A stretch of DNA of 64,000 bases, from the NCBI RefSeq assembly GCF_025147465.1, contig NZ_JALXOZ010000012.1, positions 10,156-74,155 on the forward strand, given 5' to 3'. Below, piece after piece: positions 1 to 12,374 of this stretch; position 1 is the stretch's first letter; each line of letters begins with the position of its first letter. The position numbers were made by a program, and so were the translations under genes. This stretch comes from Dermabacter sp. p3-SID358. GTDB taxonomy: Bacteria > Actinomycetota > Actinomycetes > Actinomycetales > Dermabacteraceae. The notes beneath the pieces were generated by a model. The model saw nothing but the letters and a program-made list of their open reading frames with translations, was not told the origin of the DNA and made no database searches.

Positions 1-3762
<3,762 letters not shown>

Positions 3763-4067
3763 GGGTAATCCTTCCACGGGATGAGGACTCGTACACGCTT
3801 CGATAGACTCGATGTGCTTCGCGCCCTCAATCACGACCAACCCCGCTATATGAGTCGAATGAGTTGAAAAAGGGCGCACGAAACACGGGCGCTAAGTTTC
3901 AAGAGTATGCGAGAGCGGCTGCACCCTCAAGACCTCGAAAGAAAAAACTGGCGAGACTGTGGTCACGTCAGCAGTCGAACCGTCCCGCGCGGGCAAGTCG
4001 TATCGACTCGACAACCGCGCACCTCGCCTCGGTGGAACATTTCGCCCGGATGCACGTGCGGGGTTCC
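3763..4067 (-). promoter_or_regulatory. rpoB upstream region
   Basis: About 300 bases without a credible gene separate rpoB from the decayed lipoprotein gene. A minus-strand TATAGC hexamer at 3845-3850 could be a -10 element about 80 bases before the TTG start, but I could not pair it with a convincing -35. Otherwise I see no repeat, RNA or terminator here. Confidence 0.3.
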
Positions 4068-4750
4068 TTACGCCGCTTCACGCTTTAGTTTTTCGATCTG
4101 CGCTTTGATGAACGGAGCACTGCCCGGAGCGTCGATGCTCTCGGCCCGAATGAGAATATGGCTCTTTCCTTGGGACACCACGCCGATGTAGGAGGTCACA
4201 TGCATATCTTCAGCATCGGAAAAGTGCATGTACACATACGTGTCGAAATCTTCGCCGCCGGGGTGATGCATTCGTAGAAGCTCGGCCTATCCCCTCGCTC
4301 GTCGGAACTTCCCCACTGGACGCGAAAGACCTCCATGATGCTCGCGTCCTCGTCGGTCTGGAACGCGATGACCCGAGCCTTCGGGGTTCACCCATACTCT
4401 CTTGACAGTCGAGGTCTATCGCATTCTCAGCCGTCACGCCTATGTGCACGCCCGTTTGCGGCGCCTGCATCGCTTCCACCGCCGCTTTGCATTCTTTTCG
4501 ATAGCCGGAATCAAAGTAGCCCGGGTCGGAGATTTCAATAGGGAAAGTTGCTTGCTTATCAGTTGGCCGCGCCGCCTTAATCTCGACCTCGGTAAGGATC
4601 ATCAACTCGCCCGCATCCTCTGGCGTGAGAAGCCACTTGACGGGGGCTCACCCAACGGCTCTTCGGGAGACTCTTGGTCCGACGGCTGCGAGCTCAACAG
4701 GACGCTCGTGGGCGCAGTTTGAGCATCTTTTCCCGCGCACCCAAAGTCGG
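4068..4750 (-). pseudogene. Decayed third paralogue of the tandem lipoprotein family
   Basis: Pieces of a lipoprotein like the two neighbours are readable only by changing frame. From the 5' end on the minus strand there is an FGCAGKDAQ lipobox remnant with a Ser/Pro/Glu-rich linker (to about 4640). A WLLTPEDAGELMILTEVEI segment in a second frame matches the neighbours' TWILRPEN region. ARVIAFQTDEDASIMEVF follows in a third frame (about 4385-4240). Finally DMHVTSYIGVV and FIKAQIEKLKREAA appear (4271-4068), matching the paralogues' terminal FIKAQVDLFDRSV. At least three frameshifts and no signal peptide mean it is broken. A motif copy with one mismatch lies at 4678-4689. Confidence 0.75.
4678..4689 (-). 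repeat. Near copy of the recurring 12-mer
   Basis: GCAGCCGTCGGA on the minus strand, one base from GCRASCGTCGGA and followed by CC as in many copies. It lies in the decayed lipoprotein gene. Confidence 0.4.
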
Positions 4751-4762
4751 CACGTCACGTAC

Positions 4763-5566
4763 CTACCCGGCAGAGCCCACTGATCGGTCGAAAAGGTCCA
4801 CCTGAGCCTTGATGAAGGCGACCGCTTGGGATTCTTCGACGCCCTGAACATAGAGGAATAGTTGCGCTTTGCCGGCGGAGCGCCCGCCTATGTAAAAGTG
4901 TTTGCCAACGGCCTCGATATGAACAACGTCAAGGTCATAGACCTGCTCGACGCTCACGTCAAATTTCCCGCCGATATCGCCGCACGCTTTCGCCGCCTCG
5001 CTATAAAGCGTCATCACGTCAGTCTCCTCGTCAAGGATGACCGCTGCGGCATTGATTTTCACGTCCTCACCGGGTGTCACAGGATCGATGTCACCCTTAT
5101 ACGTCGCGACCGCACCTTGAGCGATTGTGCCGTGAAAGCTGTCAATTTTCTGCGAAACTTCGGCGCACTCAGGGATCTGTGCGGCTTCGTCTCCGAGTGC
5201 AAATTGCAGAGTGAAGTCTCGATCGCTTGAGTCTTCAATCGAGGTCTTGAGGTCGTAATCGTCGACGCCATCGATGAAAGTGTTTTCGGGCCTCAGAATC
5301 CACGTCGCGGGATCGTTCACGTCTCCCGTCTCTTGCTCACCGGGTCTCCCGGCTGGGGCCTTGCCCGTTCCGCCCCTGCTGGAGGAACCGGGGTTTTCTG
5401 CGCCCGCCGAAGAGTCAGCGGAAGTGGAGGAAGCGTCGGACTTTTCCTGTTCCCTCGCACTGAGCGCGCCGCACCCGCCCAGAGCGCCCACAAGGGCAAG
5501 TGCGGCGAGGCCCGAAACCCACGTGCGCGGGCGGAACAGGGGAACAGTCGAGGTTGGACGGGTCAT
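4763..5566 (-). CDS. Tandem-family lipoprotein B
   Basis: Predicted secreted lipoprotein of 267 residues. A basic start (MTRPTSTVPLFRPR) leads into a hydrophobic stretch ending in the lipobox LGGC at about residue 32, followed by a Ser/Thr/Glu-rich linker to about residue 85. The folded part begins around TWILRPENTFIDGV and ends VAFIKAQVDLFDRSV. It shares this plan, the conserved cysteines and the terminal AQ-DLF-RSV motif with the gene at 5585-6445, and remnants with 4068-4750, so the three arose by tandem duplication. I do not recognise a named family. Spacing of 18 bases from its upstream neighbour suggests cotranscription. The linker codons include a near copy of the recurring 12-mer (5429-5440, encoding SDAS). 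Confidence 0.85.
   Translation of the reverse strand: MTRPTSTVPLFRPRTWVSGLAALALVGALGGCGALSAREQEKSDASSTSADSSAGAENPGSSSRGGTGKAPAGRPGEQETGDVNDPATWILRPENTFIDGVDDYDLKTSIEDSSDRDFTLQFALGDEAAQIPECAEVSQKIDSFHGTIAQGAVATYKGDIDPVTPGEDVKINAAAVILDEETDVMTLYSEAAKACGDIGGKFDVSVEQVYDLDVVHIEAVGKHFYIGGRSAGKAQLFLYVQGVEESQAVAFIKAQVDLFDRSVGSAG
5429..5440 (+). repeat. Near copy of the recurring 12-mer
   Basis: GGAAGCGTCGGA, one mismatch from GCRASCGTCGGA, inside the lipoprotein gene and read there on the minus strand as Ser-Asp-Ala-Ser. Confidence 0.4.
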
Positions 5567-5584
5567 GAGCGCTCCTGGAGACTA

Positions 5585-6445
5585 TCAGGTGGCGTTTGCC
5601 ACGGAACGGTTGAACAGGTCGATTTGGGCGTCCATGTACGTCTTTGCCTGTGCGGGATCGACGTTCGCGAGGATCATCCAAATGTGGCGGTTGCCGTGAG
5701 ATTTGCCTGCGATGATCAAATCTGCGTTTCCAAGCTGAACATGGATGCCCTCGTGATCGGGAAGCTTTTCGACGACCGCTTTTGGCTCTCCGGGGGTATT
5801 CGCACATTGGGCGAGAATGTCGTTGTACTTGTCCATGAGGTTGAAATCCTCATTGCTGCGCACCGCAGCTGCCTGGATCGTTGGGTCCGCCAACGAAGGA
5901 TCGATTGCCTTGAAACTTCCTTCGTATTTCGCCACCGACATTTGTTGGATGGGAATCTCAGCCTCATTGAGTGCGGTCACGGCGTCCTTACACCCTTGCG
6001 AAGCATTCGGGTGGTCGAACGTGAAACTCAACGTAAAGGTGTTTCCGGAGGGAGAGCCTCCATGCACGCCTTCGACGCTCACGCTGTCGATGCCCTCAAG
6101 GGGAACGTACGGGGTGTTCGCGAGCCAGGTTGCCGGAGCATCTGGTTCGCCTGCTGGCTGCTCCTCCCCCTTGGCTGCCGGGGTCGTTTCCTCGGAACCG
6201 GGCGAAGCGGAAGTATCGGTGCTCGGCGTCGGGCTCGCCGCGTCGCTCGCCTCGCCAGTGGACTCACTATCGCCCGGGCCAGACGTCTCACCGCTCGAAG
6301 CTGAAGTGGTGGCGGAAGGCGATGCGCTTTCGCGTTCCTTTGAGCCCGCGCTGCTGAGTGCACCGCAACCCGCAAGCGAGGCAGCGAAAAGAAGTGCGGT
6401 TACGCCACTCGCGACGCGGGTAAGTATGGGGCGTGTGTGCGTCAT
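5585..6445 (-). CDS. Tandem-family lipoprotein A
   Basis: Predicted lipoprotein of 286 residues, the first of the tandem set in transcription order. The start is ATG at 6443-6445, preceded by GAGGA at a normal distance; an in-frame extension to 6493 lacks support. The signal peptide is MTHTRPILTRVASGV plus a hydrophobic core with lipobox LAGC. A long Ser/Glu/Thr/Pro linker (about residues 30-100) precedes the domain starting near TWLANTPYVPLEGIDSV and ending YMDAQIDLFNRSV. It sits between rplL and rpoB, where related bacteria usually have no such genes, so a local insertion followed by duplication is likely. Function unknown. Confidence 0.85.
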   Translation of the reverse strand: MTHTRPILTRVASGVTALLFAASLAGCGALSSAGSKERESASPSATTSASSGETSGPGDSESTGEASDAASPTPSTDTSASPGSEETTPAAKGEEQPAGEPDAPATWLANTPYVPLEGIDSVSVEGVHGGSPSGNTFTLSFTFDHPNASQGCKDAVTALNEAEIPIQQMSVAKYEGSFKAIDPSLADPTIQAAAVRSNEDFNLMDKYNDILAQCANTPGEPKAVVEKLPDHEGIHVQLGNADLIIAGKSHGNRHIWMILANVDPAQAKTYMDAQIDLFNRSVANAT

Positions 6446-6533
6446 AATAGGTCCTCGCGGGAGTGGGGTCAGGAACGTCGCACACCATACCAAGTGCTAT
6501 TGAGAGGCGCCTCACACCAGCAGAGAGGTAGCG

Positions 6534-6561
6534 AAAAGGCCGCCCCAATCGGGACGACCTT
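6534..6561 (-). terminator. Intrinsic terminator after rplL
   Basis: On the minus strand AAGGTCGTCCC, loop GATT, GGGGCGGCCTT then TTCGC. The 11-base stem pairs fully if two G-U pairs are allowed, and a short T-run follows. It lies about 30 bases after the rplL stop and should separate the ribosomal genes from the lipoprotein cluster. Confidence 0.7.
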
Positions 6562-6593
6562 CTCGGCAATGAAGTGCGCTTAGAGCGCCAAAA

Positions 6594-6980
6594 TCACTTG
6601 AGGGTGACGGTCGCGCCAGCGCCCTCGAGCTGCTCCTTGGCCTTCTCGGCGTCTTCCTTCGAGGCAGCCTCGAGAACCGGCTTCGGAGCGCCATCAACGA
6701 GGTCCTTCGCCTCCTTGAGGCCGAGACCCGTGAGAGCGCGCACCTCCTTGATGACGGCGATCTTGGCCGAACCGACCGATTCGAGGATGACGTCGAATTC
6801 GTCCTTCTCCTCAGCGGCGGGGGCATCGCCACCGGCAGCGCCGCCAGCAGCGGCAACGGCAACGGGGGCAGCAGCGGTCACGTCGAAGACCTCTTCGAAC
6901 TGCTTCACGAACTCGGAGAGCTCGATGAGGGTCATTTCCTTGAAAGCTTCAATGAGCTCGTCGTTGGTGAGCTTAGCCAT
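6594..6980 (-). CDS. rplL: 50S ribosomal protein bL12 (L7/L12)
   Basis: Acidic stalk protein of the large ribosomal subunit, 128 residues, which recruits translation GTPases. [20 protein letters not shown] is the dimerisation domain, followed by an Ala/Gly-rich hinge (about residues 37-55) and the carboxyl domain with [20 protein letters not shown]. The ATG at 6978-6980 follows an AAGGA-type site; the seven extra codons upstream are not homologous. It is cotranscribed with rplJ, 117 bases upstream. Confidence 0.97.
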   Translation of the reverse strand: MAKLTNDELIEAFKEMTLIELSEFVKQFEEVFDVTAAAPVAVAAAGGAAGGDAPAAEEKDEFDVILESVGSAKIAVIKEVRALTGLGLKEAKDLVDGAPKPVLEAASKEDAEKAKEQLEGAGATVTLK

Positions 6981-7097
6981 GGGGCTAGTCCTTCCTGTCA
7001 AGCGGCACCCACGGGTGCCTGGCGCACATGCGCCGGGTGTATGTGTAAAAGGTTGTGCCGAGCGCGTGCATCACGCCTCGGGATGAGACTCGACGCC

Positions 7098-7613
7098 TCA
7101 GCCCTCGTTCTTGGCACGCAGGGCGTCCACGGTGCGCGCAGCCTTGGTGAGCGGCGCAGCGAGAACGAAAACAGCCTTCGACATCGATGCCTTGATGACA
7201 CCGGCAGTCTTGGCAAGAAGAACCTCGCGCGATTCGAGATCGGCAAGCTTCTCAACGTCGTCAGCCGTGAGGGGGCTGCCCTCAAAGTAACCGGACTTGA
7301 CGACCAGCATGGGGTTGTCCTTGGCAAAGTCACGCAGGGCCTTGGCCGGCTCAACCGGCTCCCCCTTAATGAACGCAATCGCGGTGGGGCCGTTCAGATC
7401 ACCCTCAAGGGAGTCAATCCCGGCTTCCTTAGCCGCGATGGCGGCAAGCGTGTTCTTTACCACGGCGTAGGTAGTATCGGCACCGAGCGAACGACGCAGC
7501 GTCTTGAGCTGATCAACGCTCAGCCCGCGGTACTCGGTCAGAATTGCCGCGTTCGACTCACGGAACAGTTCCGTGAGTTCGGCAACGGCAGCTGCCTTGT
7601 CAGGCCTCGCCAT
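7098..7613 (-). CDS. rplJ: 50S ribosomal protein uL10
   Basis: Anchors L7/L12 dimers to 23S rRNA to form the ribosomal stalk; 171 residues. The sequence starts [20 protein letters not shown] and contains the expected [17 protein letters not shown] and [18 protein letters not shown] segments. GGAGG precedes the ATG. L10 complexed with L12 normally represses its own operon through the leader annotated just upstream. Confidence 0.97.
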   Translation of the reverse strand: MARPDKAAAVAELTELFRESNAAILTEYRGLSVDQLKTLRRSLGADTTYAVVKNTLAAIAAKEAGIDSLEGDLNGPTAIAFIKGEPVEPAKALRDFAKDNPMLVVKSGYFEGSPLTADDVEKLADLESREVLLAKTAGVIKASMSKAVFVLAAPLTKAARTVDALRAKNEG

Positions 7614-7830
7614 GGCCCTCCTTCCAGAGGTCTCGAGGCCGGCCTGAAAACTTCCGCCATGAAAAAAGCCCTGACCGCAGGGGTCAAGGCTTGAACGCGC
7701 AAACGTGCGCGTATCGTTTCTTGAGCACCTGCGCAGGTCGCTTCACCACGGTGAAAGCTTTCGGTCCCCCTGATGGCAGGGCGACGACCGGCGGTCTTCG
7801 GTGACACCAACTCTACTCTCGCGCTCCCCG
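7614..7830 (-). ncRNA. Ribosomal protein L10 leader (autoregulatory mRNA leader)
   Basis: The 5' leader of rplJL has the order expected for an L10 leader: a folded domain containing GACCGCCGGTCGTCGCCC and ATCAGGGGGACCGAAAGC (about 7755-7800), a second helix around CGACCTGCGCAGGTGC, then an attenuator-like hairpin with a T-run (7662-7692), then the rplJ start. In the known family the L10-L12 complex binds the kinked upstream helix and favours termination. Identification rests on position and visible segments; a covariance-model search would settle it. Confidence 0.65.
7662..7692 (-). terminator. Attenuator hairpin in the rplJ leader
   Basis: Minus-strand AAGCCTTGACC, loop CCTGC, GGTCAGGGCTT, followed by TTTTTT. 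The 11-base stem needs one G-U pair. Its place between the leader domain and rplJ marks it as a regulatory attenuator rather than a gene-end terminator. Confidence 0.65.
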
Positions 7831-8074
7831 CGGGGAAACCCCGGAAGTGGTGATCCCTCCCACAGAGACGCGAGCGATAACGGGCACGTGAATCAGGCCA
7901 CACTTGCGAAAAGGGGACCAATATCCCCGCAGCAGGCGTCGGATCCCGAAAGCCCTGTTACCAAGGCGCCAATCTCACCTTCACGCACTCCCCCGAAGTC
8001 CAACTTTTCCCAGGATTTATGGTCTCAACAAAGGTGCAGGTCAAACGAGGACCTTATACCCCTAGGGCGCTAGA

Positions 8075-8092
8075 CTCAGTCTTGTGACTGAG
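8075..8092. repeat. Stem-loop upstream of adhE
   Basis: CTCAGTC, loop TTGT, GACTGAG: a perfect 7-base stem. It could be an operator or a small hairpin. It has no T-run. Confidence 0.4.
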
Positions 8093-8149
8093 CCCGACGC
8101 TCGTCACGCCACCCCGGATACAATCCCGCAAGCCAAGCATTCGTCAAGC

Positions 8150-8198
8150 GATACGAATCCGCTTTGACCAGCAGTTTTACCGAATCTTGATTCGTATC
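8150..8198. promoter_or_regulatory. Candidate operator of adhE
   Basis: GATACGAATC (8150-8159) and GATTCGTATC (8189-8198) are perfect inverted repeats of 10 bases, 29 bases apart. A third half-site creates the tighter palindrome CGAATC-TT-GATTCG at 8181-8194. Three related half-sites about 100 bases before adhE suggest a redox or carbon regulator. The sequence does not match the Rex or CRP consensus I know. Confidence 0.5.
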
Positions 8199-8296
8199 GA
8201 CCACGGTTGAGTGCCTCACATTGGCCACATAAGTTTGAGTCACAACGACGTACTTGACCTATTCACTCCACCCGCCAGAAAAGGATGGACACGCTC

Positions 8297-10912
8297 ATGG
8301 CCGATGCCCAAGCTACGCCCGACGTCGACACGCAAGCGATGATCGACGCCCTCGCCGACAAAGGCGCTACCGCGCTCAAGGAGTTCCGCGACTTCACTCA
8401 GGAGCAGGTCGACCACATCGTGCACCAGGCAGCACTCGCCGCGCTCGATCAGCACATGGCGATCGCCAAGCACGCTGTCGACGAAACCGGTCGCGGTGTG
8501 TACGAAGACAAGATCATCAAGAACATTTTCGCTTCCGAATACATCTGGAACTCGATCAAGCACAACAAGACTGTTGGCATCCTCCACGAAGACAAGACTC
8601 GCGGCGTGATCGAAGTTGCCGAGCCCGTGGGCGTGATCGCGGGTGTGACCCCGACGACCAACCCCACCTCGACCACGATCTTCAAGTCGCTCATTGCGCT
8701 CAAGACCCGCAACCCGATCATCTTCGCGTTCCACCCGAGCGCGCAGGAAAGCTCCGCCCACGCCGCGCGCGTGGTTTACGAGGCAGCGATCGAGGCCGGC
8801 GCCCCCGAGAATTGCGTGCAGTGGATCGAAACTCCTTCGCTTGAAGCGACGGGCCTGCTCATGAACCACGACAAGGTCGCCCTCGTGCTCGCGACCGGTG
8901 GCTCGGGCATGGTCAAGGCAGCGTACTCAACGGGAAAGCCCGCCCTCGGTGTGGGTCCCGGTAACGTTCCCGTGTACGTAGACAAGACCGCGAAGATCTC
9001 GCGCACCGTCAACGACCTTCTCCTCTCGAAGACGTTCGACTCGGGCATGATCTGCGCTTCTGAGCAGACCGTGCTTGTGCACGCCGAGGCCAACAAGGAA
9101 TTCGTCGCTGAGTTCGAAAAGTACGGCGGCTACTTCCTGAACAAGACCGAGCGCACGAAGCTCGAGAAGTACATGATCACCGACAAGGGCGGCGTGAACC
9201 CCACACTCGTTGGCTCGAGCGCTCTCAAGATCGCGGAAGGGGCCGGCCTCAAGGTTCCCGCCTACACGAAGGTGCTCCTCGTGCCGATCGACGGCGTGGG
9301 CAAGGACCACCCCTTTAGCCAGGAAAAACTCATGCCGGTTCTCGGCTACAAGGTCGTGAAAAACGCCGACGAAGGCTTCGACCTCGCCGATCAGCTCCTC
9401 GAGCACGGCGGCCTCGGCCACACGGCCGTGATCCACACAAGCGATGAGAAGCAAGAACGCGAATACGGTATCGCCATGCGCGCGTGCCGCATCGTCGTGA
9501 ACTCCCCGAGCTCGCAGGGCGGCATCGGCGACATTTACAACGGCCTCATTCCCTCGCTCACCCTCGGCTGCGGTTCCTACGGCCACAACTCGGTGTCGCG
9601 AAACGTGTCGGCCATCGATCTCATCAACATCAAGCGAATTGCGGAGCGTCGTAACAACATGCAGTGGTTCAAGGTTCCGAAGACCTACTTCGAGCGCTAC
9701 TCCACCCAGTACTTGCGCGACATGGAAGGTATCAACCGCGCCTTCATCGTGACCGACCCGGGTATGGTGCAGTTCGGCTACGTCGACATCGTTCTCGAGC
9801 AGCTCCGCGAGCGCCGCAACCCCATCCAGTACCAAATCTTCTCGGATGTGGAGCCGAACCCGAGCTCTGACACCGTGTTCCGCGGCGTCGAGCAGATGAA
9901 CCAGTTCAAGCCCGACACGATCATCGCGCTTGGCGGCGGCTCGGCCATGGACGCCGCGAAGGGCATGTGGATGTTCTACGAGGATGGCAATGCCTCCTAC
10001 TTCGGCATGAAGCAGAAGTTCCTCGATATTCGCAAGCGCACCTACACGTTCCCGAAGCTCGGCGAAAAGGCTCGCTTCGTGGCGATCCCGACCACCTCGG
10101 GCACCGGCTCGGAGTGCACGCCGTTTGCTGTCATCACCGACTCCGAAAACCACGTGAAGTACCCGATCGCCGACTACGCGATCCTTCCCGACATCGCGAT
10201 CGCCGACGCGCAATTCGTTGACACCGTTCCCGCGCGAACCGCCGCGGACTCGGGCATGGACGCGCTTACCCACGCGATCGAGTCGTACGTTTCGACCATG
10301 GCCTCGGACTACACGAAGGGGCTCTCGCTGCGTGCGATCCAGATGATCTTCGCGAACCTCCGCAAGTCTGTTCTCGAGAACGACCGCGAGGCCAAGGAGA
10401 ATATGCACAATGCCTCGACGATGGCAGGCATCGCGTTCGCGAACGCGTTCCTCGGCATCGTGCACTCGCTCTCTCACAAGGTCGGCGCGGAGTTCAACCT
10501 CGCGCACGGCCGCACGAACGCGATCTTCCTCCCGCACGTCATCAACTACAACGCGAAAAAGCCCGTCAAGCACGCGCTCTTCCCGAAGTACGAGTCTTTC
10601 CGTGCCGACGAGGACTTCGCCGAGATCGCTCGCGCGCTCAACCTCCCGGCAAAGACCACGGAGGAAGGTGTCGCCTCGCTCGTCAAGGCCGTGACCGAGC
10701 TCGCTGAGGACATCGGCATCGACATGTCCCTCAAGGCAAACGGTGCGACGCTCGAGCACCTCGAGGAGACGATCGATACCCTCGCCGATCGCGCTTACGA
10801 GGATCAGTGCACGACCGCCAACCCGAAGCAGCCGCTCGTGAGCGAACTCAAGGCGCTCATCCGCGACGCCTTCGAAGGCGAGGTCGACTACAGCGAGAAA
10901 AACGCGAAGTAA
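8297..10912 (+). CDS. adhE: Bifunctional acetaldehyde-CoA / alcohol dehydrogenase
   Basis: Reduces acetyl-CoA through acetaldehyde to ethanol with two NADH, the main fermentative electron sink; 871 residues, typical for AdhE. The amino half is the CoA-acylating aldehyde dehydrogenase with the catalytic Cys in SGMICASEQTV (about residue 252). The carboxyl half is an iron-type alcohol dehydrogenase with nucleotide motif ALGGGSAMDAAKG (about 544) and iron-binding His in GMDALTHAIESYVS and HSLSHKVGAEFNLAHG (about 650-735). The start is ATG 8297, eleven bases after AAAAGGA; ATG 8285 would overlap that site. It is a single gene with its own control region and hairpin, placed inside the ribosomal/RNA polymerase cluster. 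Confidence 0.95.
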   Translation: MADAQATPDVDTQAMIDALADKGATALKEFRDFTQEQVDHIVHQAALAALDQHMAIAKHAVDETGRGVYEDKIIKNIFASEYIWNSIKHNKTVGILHEDKTRGVIEVAEPVGVIAGVTPTTNPTSTTIFKSLIALKTRNPIIFAFHPSAQESSAHAARVVYEAAIEAGAPENCVQWIETPSLEATGLLMNHDKVALVLATGGSGMVKAAYSTGKPALGVGPGNVPVYVDKTAKISRTVNDLLLSKTFDSGMICASEQTVLVHAEANKEFVAEFEKYGGYFLNKTERTKLEKYMITDKGGVNPTLVGSSALKIAEGAGLKVPAYTKVLLVPIDGVGKDHPFSQEKLMPVLGYKVVKNADEGFDLADQLLEHGGLGHTAVIHTSDEKQEREYGIAMRACRIVVNSPSSQGGIGDIYNGLIPSLTLGCGSYGHNSVSRNVSAIDLINIKRIAERRNNMQWFKVPKTYFERYSTQYLRDMEGINRAFIVTDPGMVQFGYVDIVLEQLRERRNPIQYQIFSDVEPNPSSDTVFRGVEQMNQFKPDTIIALGGGSAMDAAKGMWMFYEDGNASYFGMKQKFLDIRKRTYTFPKLGEKARFVAIPTTSGTGSECTPFAVITDSENHVKYPIADYAILPDIAIADAQFVDTVPARTAADSGMDALTHAIESYVSTMASDYTKGLSLRAIQMIFANLRKSVLENDREAKENMHNASTMAGIAFANAFLGIVHSLSHKVGAEFNLAHGRTNAIFLPHVINYNAKKPVKHALFPKYESFRADEDFAEIARALNLPAKTTEEGVASLVKAVTELAEDIGIDMSLKANGATLEHLEETIDTLADRAYEDQCTTANPKQPLVSELKALIRDAFEGEVDYSEKNAK

Positions 10913-10936
10913 GGCAGACTCACTGTCTTGAGCGCG

Positions 10937-10971
10937 AAGGGAGCGGCTCCGTACAGCGGAGGCGCTCCCTT
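10937..10971 (+). terminator. Hairpin after adhE
   Basis: Arms 10937-10950 and 10958-10971 pair over 14 bases with one mismatch (AAGGGAGCG...CGCTCCCTT) around a 7-base loop. It sits 25 bases after the adhE stop and just before the end of the convergent gene. There is no long T-run, so efficiency is uncertain. Confidence 0.6.
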
Positions 10972-10992
10972 GCTCTATGGGGGTCTTGTGCC

Positions 10993-12174
10993 CTAAGCCT
11001 GGCCCGAATCAAAGTACGCGCGTAGCCCCGCGGGCACGGGAGGAACCTCCATCATTCGGCCATTCGCGCGGATCGAAAGGGCGCCGTAGACGCCCGTGGC
11101 AACTGCCTCGCGAGCGGCGATCACGGACACATCGGTGCGACCCCCGTTACGGGCGAACTCGAGAAACTCCTTGACTAATCGCGGGTCGGCTCCCCCGTGG
11201 CCGCCGTCGGCTCTGCGGATCACCTCTACCTCATCCGGGCGGCCCGCGCCCGAGCGGCGAGAATTCCACAGGTAGATCTGGTCTCCGGCGCTATCGCCCA
11301 TGTTTTCGATGCGCCCCTCGTCCCCGATGACCGTGTAATTGCGCCAATAGTCAGGGGTGAAGTGGCACTGCTGGTACGAGGCGTACACTCCGTTATCGAG
11401 GGTCATCTGCACCATCGAAATGTCCTCGACGTCGATCACGGGATTCAGTTCCCTTTGCTTCGACGGTGGGAAGACATCCGCATCGAACCAATCCCACATG
11501 AGCCGGTCTGAATTGTCTCGCCGATCCGGGATATCGCCGTACACCTCAAGGCCCCCGATGCCCGATACCCGGCGAGTGTACCCGCCAGCGAGCCAGTGGA
11601 TGACGTCGATATCGTGCGCACCCTTTTGCAAAAGAAGCGAGAATGCGCGTTCGCGTTCGGCATGCCAATCCTTGAAGTAGAAGTCGCCGCCGGATCCCAC
11701 GAAGTGTCGACACCAAATGGCACGCACGCGACCAATTTTGCCTGCGTCAATCATGCTTTTCATTTGGCGAATGACCGGCATGTGGCGCATGTTGTGGCCA
11801 ACGTACAGGCGCGTGCGCTTTTCGAAGGCGAGGCTCAACATCGCATCCGCATCCTCAACCGAAATCGCCATCGGTTTCTCCGTAAATGTCGGGATGCCAG
11901 CCGCAAGCGTTGTGCGGGCAATCGATGCGTGCATGTCGTCGGGCGCGAGGATCATGACGGCATCCACATCACAACCTTCGAGAAGTTCCTCGACCGAGTC
12001 GACTGTACGGACATCCTCGCCAATGACTTCTCTGGCCCTGCGCTTCCCCCGTTCGGTGGGATCCGCGACGATCGTGACGGCGGCCCCCTCCCCCGGTTTG
12101 TGCGCGTGACGCGCGAGACCCCCTCGAGCGCCGAACCCGACGACTCCCACGCGAAGATCAGCTTTCTCGGTCAT
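10993..12174 (-). CDS. Gfo/Idh/MocA-family NAD(P)-dependent oxidoreductase
   Basis: Probable sugar or inositol dehydrogenase of 393 residues. The amino Rossmann domain shows VGVVGFGARGGLARH, and the family motif EKPMAIS lies at about residue 100. The second domain has the usual GGDFYFKDWH and KGAHDIDVIHWLAGG segments, where Asp and His line the active site. RBS AAAGGA precedes the ATG. It stands alone, without transport or other sugar genes, so the substrate cannot be inferred. It is divergent from the peptide transporter and shares with it a spacer containing two inverted repeats. Confidence 0.85.
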   Translation of the reverse strand: MTEKADLRVGVVGFGARGGLARHAHKPGEGAAVTIVADPTERGKRRAREVIGEDVRTVDSVEELLEGCDVDAVMILAPDDMHASIARTTLAAGIPTFTEKPMAISVEDADAMLSLAFEKRTRLYVGHNMRHMPVIRQMKSMIDAGKIGRVRAIWCRHFVGSGGDFYFKDWHAERERAFSLLLQKGAHDIDVIHWLAGGYTRRVSGIGGLEVYGDIPDRRDNSDRLMWDWFDADVFPPSKQRELNPVIDVEDISMVQMTLDNGVYASYQQCHFTPDYWRNYTVIGDEGRIENMGDSAGDQIYLWNSRRSGAGRPDEVEVIRRADGGHGGADPRLVKEFLEFARNGGRTDVSVIAAREAVATGVYGALSIRANGRMMEVPPVPAGLRAYFDSGQA

Positions 12175-12242
12175 CGCCTTATCCTTTCAATTCCGCAACG
12201 TGGGGCGACCCACTCACGCTCCGCGGTCACCCTGTTGTTCCG

Positions 12243-12262
12243 GTTCATCCGATCATATGAAC
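12243..12262. promoter_or_regulatory. Candidate operator, oxidoreductase side
   Basis: GTTCAT (12243-12248) and ATGAAC (12257-12262) form an inverted repeat about 70 bases before the oxidoreductase start, a size and position usual for a LacI- or GntR-type repressor site. No regulator gene is adjacent. Confidence 0.35.
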
Positions 12263-12348
12263 ATGATGTGGCATGGGTTCAGCGCTGTGCCCACGGTTGC
12301 TTCAGCTCTTGGCCGTCAGTCTTCCGTGCCCTAGGTCCCTACTCCTCT

Positions 12349-12374
12349 TACCGATCCGGACAACCGGATCGGTA
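12349..12374. repeat. Perfect 26-base inverted repeat
   Basis: TACCGATCCGG, loop ACAA, CCGGATCGGTA: 11-base perfect arms. It lies 173 bases before the peptide transporter start in the divergent spacer. It may be an operator, or a hairpin in the transporter leader. No T-run follows. Confidence 0.5.

Larger units (their letters stand above)
7831..8296. promoter_or_regulatory. Divergent control region between rplJ leader and adhE
   Basis: About 465 bases with no credible gene. It must hold the minus-strand promoter of rplJL (a TAGAGT hexamer near 7812 is a possible -10) and the plus-strand promoter of adhE. It contains a short GGGGACCAATATCCCC hairpin near 7916, a near copy of the recurring 12-mer (7932-7943), a 7-base stem-loop at 8075-8092 and a 10-base perfect inverted repeat at 8150-8198. 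Confidence 0.45.

Noticed and set aside
4335..4722. Plus-strand ORFs opposite the decayed lipoprotein
   Set aside because: No ribosome site or similarity; the minus strand shows clear paralogue remnants in shifting frames.
8927..10759. 610-codon open frame antisense to adhE
   Set aside because: Same shadow effect; the sense frame is a complete AdhE with catalytic residues.
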